Source of the DNA: a virus
Virus record (IMG/VR): IMGVR_UViG_3300020154_000011
Coordinates: 1 to 33,430 of that record
Reading direction: 5' to 3' (one strand)
Length of the DNA: 33,430 bases
In this document: one piece after another, positions 22,839 through 28,577 of the stretch
How positions within the stretch are numbered: the first letter of the stretch is position 1
Layout: every line of letters starts with the position of its first letter
Position numbers and translations under genes: made by a program
Notes under the pieces: model-generated
The model's database searches: none
Told to the model about the DNA's origin: nothing
What the model saw: the letters and a program-made list of their open reading frames with translations, nothing else

Positions 22839-23752
22839 TGAATTTCCCCTGCCGGCTTGGCCTTTTTACCCTTTGGCGCAAATAGGCCTTGCCATCCGGC
22901 TTGCATCGATGTCTCGATGATTTCGCGCTGTGTGTCGGTGTCGAATTTCGCGAGGAGTTTGAGCTGCGGTTTAAGCGCCCTGGGGCTCATCGGCATCCGA
23001 CGTTCTCGACGATGTGCAATCCATTCTTCCCACGCATCGCGTGGCAACGAATCGTGGAGCGTCAGCTCCTCTGGTGGTTCCTTGATGGTTCCTGACGGAT
23101 CCGTGTCCCGTTTTTGGGACTGTTTCGAGGGAAAAACGGTACTGTTAGGTGTCAAAACCGGTACTGTTTGAATGGTCCCGTTTTTGGGACGGGTACCGGT
23201 TTTGGGACTATTCATACAAAGCGGATTCTGGAGTCCTTCGTCGATCAAATGACGCTCATCAAGTTGAGCTTCTTTCCAGCTCGCATACTCACGAATGATT
23301 TCTTTCTGGAGAGTTATGCCTGAGTTGGCACACATGGTCGGCCAGCGACCGCTGCCCATGTAACTATCGTCCTTGGCCTCACCGACGAAGGTTCGAATCC
23401 CGACGTAGAACTGACCGGTCTGCTGATTGGTGAGGCGGTAGCTGTAATAGCAGGCCTTCCCATGATGAGGGTCAACAATCCCGTTTTCGGCACTGTTTAT
23501 CTGGTAAACAATAATCTGCCCGGTGGCGCCGACACGCTTTCCTGTGTCGCGAATGACACCAGCAGTCGACAGTGATTTCAGGTTAGCGATCACTGTCTTT
23601 CGATCCTGCGCTGTGTCGGCCGCCAGCGCCGCGATACTGGGATAGCAGTAGCCGCGCTCGTCGGCGTAATTGCATAGAACGACCAGCACGAACTTCTCGC
23701 TCGACTTGGCGATAGGCTGTTTCAGCGCCCATGAAATCGCCTGGATGCTCAC
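22829..23752 (-). CDS. replication initiator (lambda O-like) with in-frame GIY-YIG-like insert
   Basis: A 307-residue protein starting with GTG at 23752 (GTGA overlap). Residues ~1-85 form a winged helix-turn-helix (FVLVVLCNYADERGYCYPSI, RKTVIANLKSLSTAGVI) as in phage replisome organisers. Residues ~230-295 (LPRDAWEEWIAHRRERR, QREIIETSMQAGWQGLF) are the C-terminal helicase-loading-type domain. In between, ~98-180 resemble a GIY-YIG-type nuclease: YYSYRLTN, TGQFYVGIR, DDSYMGSG, QKEIIREYASW, ERHLIDEG. The linker 181-220 is Thr/Lys/Asn/Pro rich because its DNA consists of iteron-like repeats. As in lambda O, the gene probably contains its own replication origin. Confidence 0.78.
   Translation of the reverse strand: MSIQAISWALKQPIAKSSEKFVLVVLCNYADERGYCYPSIAALAADTAQDRKTVIANLKSLSTAGVIRDTGKRVGATGQIIVYQINSAENGIVDPHHGKACYYSYRLTNQQTGQFYVGIRTFVGEAKDDSYMGSGRWPTMCANSGITLQKEIIREYASWKEAQLDERHLIDEGLQNPLCMNSPKTGTRPKNGTIQTVPVLTPNSTVFPSKQSQKRDTDPSGTIKEPPEELTLHDSLPRDAWEEWIAHRRERRMPMSPRALKPQLKLLAKFDTDTQREIIETSMQAGWQGLFAPKGKKAKPAGEIQWM
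23105..23212. repeat. iteron-like repeats, candidate replication origin
   Basis: Five related elements lie inside the initiator gene. GTCCCGTTTTTGGGAC occurs identically at 23105-23120 and 23175-23190. AAAACGGTACTGTT (23133-23146), AAAACCGGTACTGTT (23154-23168) and GTACCGGTTTTGGGACTATT (23193-23212) share the GG-N-AC core, often followed by TGTT. The cores start at 23116, 23138, 23160, 23186 and 23204, so spacing is 22, 22, 26 and 18 bp, about two helical turns. This mirrors the iterons inside lambda O and suggests the initiator binds here. Confidence 0.6.
23207..23467 (-). mobile_element. GIY-YIG-like homing endonuclease domain inserted in initiator gene
   Basis: Approximate limits of the coding insert (residues ~96-182 of the initiator). 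The segments YYSYRLTN, TGQFYVGIR and DDSYMGSG follow the pattern seen in freestanding phage GIY-YIG-like endonucleases. It is in frame with the host gene, has no own ribosome site or start, and interrupts both the linker and the iteron row. Exact junctions cannot be placed without an uninterrupted homologue. Confidence 0.6.
23478..23498. repeat. isolated sixth iteron-like repeat
   Basis: ATCCCGTTTTCGGCACTGTTT resembles GTCCCGTTTTTGGGACTGTTT at 23105-23125 and lies on the other side of the GIY-YIG-like insert. Its core starts at 23489, 285 bp (95 codons) from the last core of the main array (23204). Removing an insert of roughly 88 codons would restore the ~22-bp phasing. At protein level it encodes NSAENGI, matching NSPKTGT at the insert's other end. 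Confidence 0.55.
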
Positions 23753-23934
23753 CGAATACCACGCTCCCTCTCCATTTCTTCGACACGTTCCGGTGTCCGC
23801 TGGGCATGCAGCCGTTTCAGCTCTTCCCAGGCTGATCGACGTTCATCGGGTGTAGCGGCGGTATGGAGTAGCAGCGCTTGATAGTCGATGCGCTGTTCGA
23901 GGTCATCAGCCATGACGTTTGATTGAGCGTTCAT
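23749..23934 (-). CDS. small acidic/helical protein upstream of initiator
   Basis: A 61-residue protein whose TGA overlaps the GTG of the initiator. The start at 23934 follows a TAA by three bases, suggesting coupling; a second Met at residue 8 (MADDLEQ) is an alternative. It is almost entirely helical and highly charged (ATPDERRSAWEELKRLHAQRTPERVEEMERERG). Small charged proteins ahead of initiators may help loading or regulate it, but no family is recognised. Confidence 0.6.
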   Translation of the reverse strand: MNAQSNVMADDLEQRIDYQALLLHTAATPDERRSAWEELKRLHAQRTPERVEEMERERGIR

Positions 23935-23937
23935 GGC

Positions 23938-24051
23938 TTAACCATCTATACCAAACGAACCAGGGCTGTCGATATCATCAAAACGCCGCCGACCGTGAGC
24001 ACCGGCGGCAGAGCCCACAGCGGGGACACTGGGGCAAGTCGGCGAAATCAC
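23938..24051 (-). CDS. possible 37-residue ORF filling the CII-initiator gap
   Basis: GTG at 24051 overlaps the TGA of the CII-like gene (GTGA) and the TAA at 23940-23938 lies three bases before the next ATG. The product starts MISPTCPSVPAVGSAAGAHG and ends in an acidic, Gly-rich tail (RRRFDDIDSPGSFGIDG). The junction geometry is that of the rest of the operon, but composition is not strongly protein-like, so this is tentative. Confidence 0.35.
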   Translation of the reverse strand: MISPTCPSVPAVGSAAGAHGRRRFDDIDSPGSFGIDG

Positions 24052-24446
24052 TTGGCGACCCTCAGCCTTGTCTGGGACCGCAGCTGCTCGGCGCGCTCCA
24101 TCCGTTTGGCGATCGACTTCAGCAGCTCGTTGTTCTCGCGCTCGATGCGCTCGAGCTCGTCCTCTGGCTCAACCCAGGTGCAGACGTAGCCGAGTTGCTG
24201 AGCTTCGTATTGAACGGTGGCGGATGAGCCGGCCTCTTGTGCCAGGCGTTTGATCTGGAGAACTTCGTCGGGACACAGCTTGTGTGGCTGGTCCGGATTA
24301 ATGGCGTTGCGGAGTTTCGCTGCGCCTGTTGACGCGTTCTCGGCAGGCCAGAGCTTGCCGGCGACGACCTTGAAACCACCAGCCGCGGCGATGTCAGCGC
24401 CGATTGCGTCGTAGATCGTGTCGTGAAAAAGAGCGTTCTGATTCAC
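24048..24446 (-). CDS. CII/CP76-like transcriptional regulator
   Basis: A 132-residue protein starting with GTG at 24446, which overlaps the stop of a small ORF (GTGA). The opening IYDAIGADIAAAGGFKVVAGKLWP, then NAINPDQPHKLCPDEVLQIKRLAQEAGS, matches the phage CP76/CII regulator family, with a helix-turn-helix near residues 24-45. The C-terminal third (EPEDELERIERENNELLKSIAKRMERAEQL) is a predicted coiled coil for oligomerisation. It likely controls the lysis-lysogeny choice and lies in the expected place between Cro and the replication genes. Confidence 0.8.
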   Translation of the reverse strand: MNQNALFHDTIYDAIGADIAAAGGFKVVAGKLWPAENASTGAAKLRNAINPDQPHKLCPDEVLQIKRLAQEAGSSATVQYEAQQLGYVCTWVEPEDELERIERENNELLKSIAKRMERAEQLRSQTRLRVAK

Positions 24447-24604
24447 GGTTGTACGTCCTTGTACGATTCAAACAGGAACATACAAACGGGATCGGGCGTA
24501 ATAGCGACATGTTTAAATCCGGCACAAACATGAACGCGTTCAGGCGCCCATTCATTTCGCGCGGCGCGAGTCAATCTCATTTGTTGCTGGCTGAGCGCTT
24601 TCAT
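24443..24604 (-). CDS. probable 53-residue protein upstream of CII-like gene
   Basis: ATG at 24604 gives 53 residues ending in TGA that overlaps the GTG of the CII-like gene. MKALSQQQMRLTRAARNEW is basic and helical, and WAPERVHVCAGFKHVAITPD plus VCMFLFESYKDVQP form a strand-rich C-terminus. No clear ribosome site precedes it. It would otherwise be an unexplained coding-looking gap. Unknown function. Confidence 0.5.
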   Translation of the reverse strand: MKALSQQQMRLTRAARNEWAPERVHVCAGFKHVAITPDPVCMFLFESYKDVQP

Positions 24605-24685
24605 GAAATGTCTGTCAGTTTCCAGAGTGCCGTGAGGGTGAACGTGCCTACGTGTCGCTTAGTACGTCTAGGAATTCAGGTCAGC

Positions 24686-24862
24686 TCAGAGCGAATTGGA
24701 TTTAACAGTCCGCTGGGAAAATTCAGGGACCGCCTCACGGATCACATTTGGTGTTGCCAAGCACCGACGGTAGTGCGACGTTGTGAACACAACGATTACT
24801 ACGGGGCTAAGAAACATGATGGGCACGAGCACGGCCGCTCTTTTGGGATCGAAGAAAGTCAT
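24686..24862 (-). CDS. possible small membrane protein after cro-like gene
   Basis: ATG at 24862, with AGG six bases upstream, opens a 58-residue frame that overlaps the end of the Cro-like gene by 56 bp in another frame. It contains one hydrophobic helix (AAVLVPIMFLSPVVIVVFTT) and a basic/polar C-terminus. The overlap is longer than normal here, so it may be chance; hydrophobicity and ribosome site are the only support. The interval 24605-24685 below it shows no gene I can support. Confidence 0.3.
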   Translation of the reverse strand: MTFFDPKRAAVLVPIMFLSPVVIVVFTTSHYRRCLATPNVIREAVPEFSQRTVKSNSL

Positions 24863-25025
24863 AAACAGCCTGAACCTTTCCGACACCAGGCTCGCCGATC
24901 TCTCGGCGGCTGAACTTGATCAGCCAGTTCCTATCGACACCGGCACCGACCGCGATCTCGCGATACTTCAATGCACTTTCATCAAGAAGCTGGTAGGTCT
25001 GATCGAGCAGATTCTGTCTGGCCAT
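24807..25025 (-). CDS. Cro-like helix-turn-helix regulator
   Basis: ATG at 25025 gives 72 residues. Residues ~20-42 (KYREIAVGAGVDRNWLIKFSR) are a helix-turn-helix, and VGKVQAVYDFLRS follows as the closing helix. It is the first leftward gene and is divergent from the repressor at 25100, the usual place of a Cro-type repressor that turns off the repressor promoter. The C-terminus is short and basic/His rich (SGRARAHHVS). A GGGGC lies just before the ATG. Confidence 0.68.
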   Translation of the reverse strand: MARQNLLDQTYQLLDESALKYREIAVGAGVDRNWLIKFSRREIGEPGVGKVQAVYDFLRSQKSGRARAHHVS

Positions 25026-25037
25026 GCCCCGATCGTA

Positions 25038-25079
25038 GTAACTTGTTACAAAAAAAACAAGCAACCCATTACAATGGGT
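25038..25079. promoter_or_regulatory. divergent operator/promoter region of the switch
   Basis: Two inverted repeats lie between cro-like and repressor starts: GTAAC-TT-GTTAC (25038-25049) and ACCCATT-AC-AATGGGT (25064-25079). TACAAT (25070-25075) is a near-consensus -10 for the rightward repressor promoter, with TTACAA (25046-25051) 18 bp upstream as a poor -35. The palindromes would place the operators over this promoter. A run of eight A at 25050-25057 may bend the DNA. Operator assignment is inference. Confidence 0.5.
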
Positions 25080-25099
25080 GTCCGGGGAGAATTCCTCCC

Positions 25100-25495
25100 A
25101 TGGCGAAACTCATTGATCCACGGATACATACCGCGCATGAAGCGCTTAGCGCCAACGTCCTCGCGATCCTGAAGGTGCGGGAGATGAAGCGCGTAAAGCT
25201 CGCTAGAGCCGTTGAAGCAGACGGCGGCCCGGTCTTAAAGACCACTTACAACATCCTGGCAAAGAGGCATCCACCCAACCTCGAGAACTGGGCGTTTATC
25301 GCGAAAGCCCTAGACGTGCCCCTCTGGGTGCTCCTGATCCCCGGTCTCGACCAACACGAAGACATCCTCAAGGCGGACGGCCTAAAGCGCCTGGTGAAGC
25401 TCGTAGACAACTACATGGCCTGTGACGACGCCAAACGCACGGAAGCAGAGATCGTCGCCCAGGCCGGCTCAATCGTCCGCCGAACCTCAAAATAG
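25100..25495 (+). CDS. cI-like repressor, short form
   Basis: ATG at 25100, with GGGGAG ten bases upstream, gives 131 residues. Residues ~18-82 form an XRE-type DNA-binding domain (LAILKVREMKRVKLARAVEA, LKTTYNILAKRHPP, LENWAFIAKALDVPLWVLL). A helical C-terminus follows (LKRLVKLVDNYMACDDAKR). There is no S24 peptidase domain, so it should not be cleaved with RecA like lambda CI; induction would need another trigger such as an antirepressor. It is the only rightward gene before the palindrome and probably maintains lysogeny. Confidence 0.75.
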   Translation: MAKLIDPRIHTAHEALSANVLAILKVREMKRVKLARAVEADGGPVLKTTYNILAKRHPPNLENWAFIAKALDVPLWVLLIPGLDQHEDILKADGLKRLVKLVDNYMACDDAKRTEAEIVAQAGSIVRRTSK

Positions 25496-25533
25496 GATTC
25501 CCTTCCCCACCACGGATTGGGGTCGAATAAAAT

Positions 25534-25581
25534 TGTAATAGGTTACTTGACTCGTCCGTAGACGAGTTGTAACGTATTACA
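25534..25581. promoter_or_regulatory. 48-bp near-perfect palindrome upstream of rightward operon
   Basis: Left arm TGTAATAGGTTACTTGACTC plus GTC (25534-25556) and right arm GACGAGTTGTAAC plus GTATTACA (25561-25581) pair with few mismatches around CGTA. The arms contain GTTAC/GTAAC half-sites like those in the switch operator, so the same repressor may bind. TTGACT (25547-25552) could be a -35 with a weak TAACGT -10 at 25570-25575. Transcription would then start next to the ATG at 25583, giving a nearly leaderless message; no ribosome site precedes that ATG. Confidence 0.5.
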
Positions 25582-25582
25582 C

Positions 25583-25759
25583 ATGGACAGCAAGCAACCC
25601 ACCACCGCCGACACCGACTTTCGCGACCGCGCGATTCTCCTTTTCGCCGGGGAGTGCCTGAAGCAACTGGGCGTCAAGAGCGCCCCGGGCTGCGAGAGCC
25701 TCGCGGTGGATTTCGCCGACCGCCTGCTGGCTAAGCGCAACGAGGTAAAGCAGCCATGA
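25583..25759 (+). CDS. small helical protein, first gene of rightward operon
   Basis: ATG at 25583 directly follows the palindrome and opens 58 residues ending in an ATGA overlap with the lipoprotein gene. The sequence MDSKQPTTADTDFRDRAILL is followed by LFAGECLKQLGVKSAPGCES and a basic tail (RLLAKRNEVKQP). It is amphipathic and helical with two cysteines. No ribosome site is visible. Unknown family, but coupling to the next gene supports expression. Confidence 0.6.
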   Translation: MDSKQPTTADTDFRDRAILLFAGECLKQLGVKSAPGCESLAVDFADRLLAKRNEVKQP

Positions 25760-26052
25760 AAGGACTCATCGCCATCGCCGCCCTAGCTCTGACCGGCTGC
25801 GTCTCCATGCCGGATCGTATCAATGCCGAGCTGGAGCACGTCAGCCATCCCCTCGCCGGCTGGCCGATCAACGCCAGCAGCAATGAGGACGGTCTCACGC
25901 AAGCCAACCTCATCGCGCGCTGGCAGACCGGACGTTTCTATGTCGAGCACGGCCTCGGCTGGAACGTCCAGGGTCAGAACGGCGGTGGCTTCTACGGTCC
26001 CGAGCTCACCTATACCGGCCGCGTCGGTGTGACCTTGTGGAGCAAGCAATGA
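25756..26052 (+). CDS. phage lipoprotein
   Basis: A 98-residue protein overlapping its upstream neighbour by ATGA. Residues 1-15 are a lipoprotein signal (MKGLIAIAALALTGC) with lipobox L12-T-G-C15, so the mature 84-residue protein should be lipid-anchored, probably in the outer membrane. The mature part has a GRFYVEHGLGWN segment and a terminal beta-rich GPELTYTGRVGVTLW, resembling a beta strand pair. Lipoproteins in an early phage operon often alter superinfection, but no specific family is recognised. Confidence 0.75.
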   Translation: MKGLIAIAALALTGCVSMPDRINAELEHVSHPLAGWPINASSNEDGLTQANLIARWQTGRFYVEHGLGWNVQGQNGGGFYGPELTYTGRVGVTLWSKQ

Positions 26053-26264
26053 TCACGCACACCATCCTTGATTCGGCCACTCCCGAATGGCTCACAGCCA
26101 TGCGTGAGATGGAATCAGAGGGCGAGCGCAGCCCCATCCAGATCCGCGCTGACTTCGCCCGCCGTGGCTTCGCGCTCTTCGTCAACGGTGAGGCCGTGGG
26201 CGCCGTGAGCACCTACAAGCGCACGTGGCTGAATCGCGAGCTGGCGATCCGGGAGCGCGCATGA
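26049..26264 (+). CDS. small protein, function unknown
   Basis: The ATG at 26049 overlaps the lipoprotein stop, giving 71 residues; its stop overlaps the next ATG. Two parts can be seen: an acidic helix (EWLTAMREMESEGERSP) and a strand-rich stretch (RRGFALFVNGEAVGAVSTYKRTW). No motif recognised. Confidence 0.65.
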   Translation: MITHTILDSATPEWLTAMREMESEGERSPIQIRADFARRGFALFVNGEAVGAVSTYKRTWLNRELAIRERA

Positions 26265-26677
26265 ACGCCGTCACCAAGTTCCAGTCCCTTCGCCAGTCCG
26301 TGCTCGACGATGTCCGCTACGGCGCGCCCGAGGCTCACATTGAGGCGCACGAAGTCCCGCAGTGGATCGACGAGGCCGGCGACCAAGACATCGCAGCCGA
26401 GCTCGGCGACGCGATCAGTGATCTGGAAGACAAGCCGCGCGAGAAGTTCTGCGCCCTGCTCGTCTCTCTGTGCCAGCACGGCGAGCGGCTGTCGATGCAG
26501 CAGGGAATGGAATTGCTTGCAGGGATGAGAGCAGCGCTGACCGATCGTTGCGTCCGCCAAGCGCAAGCATACGTCGACCGCGAGATGGGCGACTACGACG
26601 GCGCGCCGTACTGCAGCTGGTGTAACGCGCGCACATCTGCCGGCTGCGATTGCGGGCCGATCGCGAGTAACGAGTGA
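26261..26677 (+). CDS. protein with C-terminal Cys-rich finger, function unknown
   Basis: ATG at 26261 (ATGA overlap) gives 138 residues. Residues 1-105 are helical and acidic (AELGDAISDLEDKPREKFC, CQHGERLSMQQGMELLAGM). The C-terminus has CSWCNARTSAGCDCG, a C-x2-C plus C-x-C group able to bind zinc. Helical body plus terminal finger suggests a nucleic-acid or protein adaptor. No recognised family. Confidence 0.65.
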   Translation: MNAVTKFQSLRQSVLDDVRYGAPEAHIEAHEVPQWIDEAGDQDIAAELGDAISDLEDKPREKFCALLVSLCQHGERLSMQQGMELLAGMRAALTDRCVRQAQAYVDREMGDYDGAPYCSWCNARTSAGCDCGPIASNE

Positions 26678-26856
26678 TGAACACGCGCCAGAAACAAGCG
26701 CTGGCTCGCCAGCTGCGTGAGATACGCGACGAGTTCCAGTCGATCCTGGCCGCCAGTGAAACCGAGGAGGCCTGGAAGCAGCTACGTCGTTATGACGCGG
26801 CTGCGATCAAGGCGATCGCAATGCTGGAGTCAGCGCTCCTCACGCTGAGCACATGA
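26677..26856 (+). CDS. small helical protein, function unknown
   Basis: ATG at 26677 overlaps the TGA of the previous gene (TGATG), giving 59 residues; a GTG one codon earlier is possible. It is one long amphipathic helical pair (KQALARQLREIRDEFQSIL and AWKQLRRYDAAAIKAIAML). Coupling on its left side supports a real gene. No motif. Confidence 0.6.
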   Translation: MNTRQKQALARQLREIRDEFQSILAASETEEAWKQLRRYDAAAIKAIAMLESALLTLST

Positions 26857-26875
26857 AACTGATCGGGAGATGAGC

Positions 26876-27064
26876 ATGGAAAAGAACACTCTGCAGATTT
26901 ATCCGAACGGTGATTGGTGTGTCTTCCGGCCATATGCGACCGGCTGCGACACCGGCCCGGCTCACTACGGCGAGAAGCCATACGGGCGCGATGCCGATTC
27001 GATGATCCCGTTTTATCGCACGGCCGGCTTCGTGATCGACGACCAGCGCGTGGCGAAGAGCTGA
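26876..27064 (+). CDS. small protein, function unknown
   Basis: I choose the ATG at 26876, which has GGGAG six bases upstream; an ATG at 26870 lies directly on the ribosome site. The 62 residues begin MEKNTLQIYPNGDWCVFRPY, then GCDTGPAHYGEKPYGRDAD, and end with a hydrophobic strand. The many Tyr, Gly and Asp suggest a compact beta domain. It reads like the phage-wide small ORFs in early operons; no function. Confidence 0.6.
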   Translation: MEKNTLQIYPNGDWCVFRPYATGCDTGPAHYGEKPYGRDADSMIPFYRTAGFVIDDQRVAKS

Positions 27065-27095
27065 GATCAAATCACACCCTGAGTAGGAAACAAGC

Positions 27096-27287
27096 ATGAA
27101 GAGCGGAATTGGTTACGAATGGCTCGGGATGCTCTACCTGATCGTTGGTCTTGCCGGCGTAGTCGGCTGGGTCATGAACATTGTGGACATCGTCAACAGC
27201 GATTTCAGCAGCATCACCGGAATGCTCGTGGTGCGCATCATCGGCGTGTTCGTACCGCCCTTGGGCGCGGTGCTGGGCTACTTCTGA
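27096..27287 (+). CDS. small two-helix membrane protein
   Basis: A 63-residue protein with AGGAAACAAGC before its ATG. Two hydrophobic segments are separated by a short polar loop: WLGMLYLIVGLAGVVGWVM (residues ~9-27) and MLVVRIIGVFVPPLGAVLGYF (~43-63). It is probably an inner-membrane protein. A similar short leader (GAGTAGGAAACA) precedes the gene at 27783, so expression signals are reused. Length and topology are compatible with exclusion or lysis-control proteins but nothing specific supports either. Confidence 0.65.
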   Translation: MKSGIGYEWLGMLYLIVGLAGVVGWVMNIVDIVNSDFSSITGMLVVRIIGVFVPPLGAVLGYF

Positions 27288-27315
27288 TACTCAGCGTGTA
27301 GAGCGAGACCGGGCC

Positions 27316-27534
27316 ATGAAGCTGACATTCAATGAGGCGACCGAATGCGTGGCGCGCAAGAGTGTGACCGAGGAGGGTCAAGCCATTGTCGACGCCATGG
27401 ACCGGGCGGCAGCAAATCTCCGTCGTATTCAGGAGCACGCTGAAGAGCTTCTGAAGTACGGCACGTACTGCAACGGCAGCGATCGGTTGTTAGTCGAATT
27501 CATCCGAGACGCAGCCAACGCTGCGCTTGGCTGA
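27316..27534 (+). CDS. small helical protein, function unknown
   Basis: The ATG at 27316 gives 72 residues; a longer frame upstream overlaps the membrane-protein gene and is not needed. MKLTFNEATECVARKSVTEE leads into long helices (QAIVDAMDRAAANLRRIQEH) and ends in FIRDAANAALG. Two Cys. The ribosome site is poor (GAGCGAGACCGGGCC). No family recognised. Confidence 0.55.
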   Translation: MKLTFNEATECVARKSVTEEGQAIVDAMDRAAANLRRIQEHAEELLKYGTYCNGSDRLLVEFIRDAANAALG

Positions 27535-27565
27535 CCTCATCGCACCCTCAGTTTCCGGAGTAGTC

Positions 27566-27751
27566 ATGAAGATCGGAACATTTCTGGAGCGCGTCAAGCG
27601 CAACACCGAGAAGGCTCGCGCTGCTGGTCGCGTCGAAATCGAATGGGAAGATGCGCGCGCACTGATAGCCGCTGCTGAAGCGCTTCGAAAGCACGAGCCG
27701 CGCAACCGAGCACTGCAATGGCTCGATTCCACCGGCGCGATCATCGAATAG
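27566..27751 (+). CDS. small helical protein, function unknown
   Basis: ATG at 27566 with GGAG five bases upstream gives 61 residues. The sequence KIGTFLERVKRNTEKARAAG and EDARALIAAAEALRKHEPRN suggests two basic helices. It stands alone, unlike many neighbours, and ends just before a leader with AGGAAAC for the next gene. No motif found. Confidence 0.55.
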   Translation: MKIGTFLERVKRNTEKARAAGRVEIEWEDARALIAAAEALRKHEPRNRALQWLDSTGAIIE

Positions 27752-27782
27752 CCTCGCACACGAACCTCCTTGAGTAGGAAAC

Positions 27783-28331
27783 ATGAGCAACACAATACAA
27801 ATTCCATTCGCTCTGGGCGTGCAGATCTGGTGGACCGGCAATAACCACCGCGAGACGTGGGTCGAGTGCCCTGAGTGCGCCGGAACCAAGGTCATCGAGA
27901 TGATCAAGGGCAATGGCGAGCGCGTCAGCCTGGGTTGCGAGTTGTGCGGCCCTGGTTATAACGAGCCGCGTGGGGTGATTCGCAAGACCGTCTACGAGTA
28001 TCGCCCGACACCATTCACGCCGCTTCGCGTGCGCATTGATGGCGACCAATTCTCGTACTCGGAATCGCCCCCCGACGCCTCTTGTTACGGCTCTGTCTAC
28101 AGCACTCACCTCTTTGCAACCAAAGAGGAATGCCAGGCCAAGTGCGACGAGATGAACGCCGAGCATGCGAAGGCCGACGAGGAAAGGCTGATCCATCAGA
28201 TCAAGTCGAATCGGAAGCGCCTCGCGTTCTCGGCCAGCTATTGGCGCGGTCAAATCCGTGAGTTTGAGAAAAACATCGAGCGAGCAAAAGCGATGCTCAG
28301 TCGGTGCAAGCCCGAGAAGACTGCTGCCTAG
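27783..28331 (+). CDS. zinc-motif protein with coiled-coil tail, function unknown
   Basis: A 182-residue protein with AGGAAAC just before its ATG. Residues ~29-55 contain C-P-E-C and C-E-L-C-G pairs 20 residues apart, a probable four-Cys zinc site. A beta-rich middle follows (YEYRPTPFTPLRVRIDGDQFSYSE), then an ATKEECQAKCDEMNAEHAKAD stretch and a basic helical tail (WRGQIREFEKNIERAKAML). This layout resembles zinc-finger adaptors of phage early regions. No known family is recognised. Confidence 0.68.
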   Translation: MSNTIQIPFALGVQIWWTGNNHRETWVECPECAGTKVIEMIKGNGERVSLGCELCGPGYNEPRGVIRKTVYEYRPTPFTPLRVRIDGDQFSYSESPPDASCYGSVYSTHLFATKEECQAKCDEMNAEHAKADEERLIHQIKSNRKRLAFSASYWRGQIREFEKNIERAKAMLSRCKPEKTAA

Positions 28332-28350
28332 TCAACGCAGGAGAAATTCG

Positions 28351-28464
28351 GTGAGCACCATCGACGACCGTTTGTTTCTAGCGCTGATGATCCTCGGATC
28401 ATTCTTGGCGGGCGCTGCCGGTGCGGCGCTCGCGATTTTCTGGGCACCGTCATGCGCCTTGTAG
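28351..28464 (+). CDS. 37-residue single-pass membrane protein
   Basis: GTG at 28351 has AGGAG seven bases upstream. The product starts MSTIDDRLFLALMILGSFLA, continues GAAGAALAIFW and ends APSCAL, so it is a single transmembrane helix with a short acidic start. It is only readable as a short ORF and overlaps the next gene by 13 bp. Strong ribosome site supports it. Confidence 0.55.
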   Translation: MSTIDDRLFLALMILGSFLAGAAGAALAIFWAPSCAL

Positions 28465-28577
28465 AGAACACGACCAGCGTGCTGCCGATCTCGGCGACGT
28501 ACGCCTGGCAGAGCAAGCCGCGGCGTCGCTTCAAGCGGTGGCTGTTCCGGCTGCTTGGCCGCCCGGTGCTGCCATGA
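28452..28577 (+). CDS. 41-residue basic protein
   Basis: ATG at 28452 lies inside the end of the membrane ORF; the stop overlaps the next ATG (ATGA). The C-terminal half is strongly basic (QSKPRRRFKRWLFRLLGRP), amphipathic and Trp/Arg rich, the kind of sequence that binds membrane or nucleic acid. Unknown function; coupling on the right supports it. Confidence 0.5.
   Translation: MRLVENTTSVLPISATYAWQSKPRRRFKRWLFRLLGRPVLP

Noticed and set aside
23978-24037. 19-residue TTG frame with CPRCGLCRRC, zinc-finger-like
   Set aside because: Attractive cysteines but only a TTG start, no ribosome site, and a better-coupled frame (23938-24051) covers the same place.
24404-24913. 169-codon rightward frame between the CII-like and Cro-like genes
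   Set aside because: It runs against three leftward frames with better support, and the product has no recognisable fold or start signal.
25505-25522. CCCCA/TGGGG hairpin after the repressor as a terminator
   Set aside because: Only five pairs with an eight-base loop and no T run; too weak to annotate.
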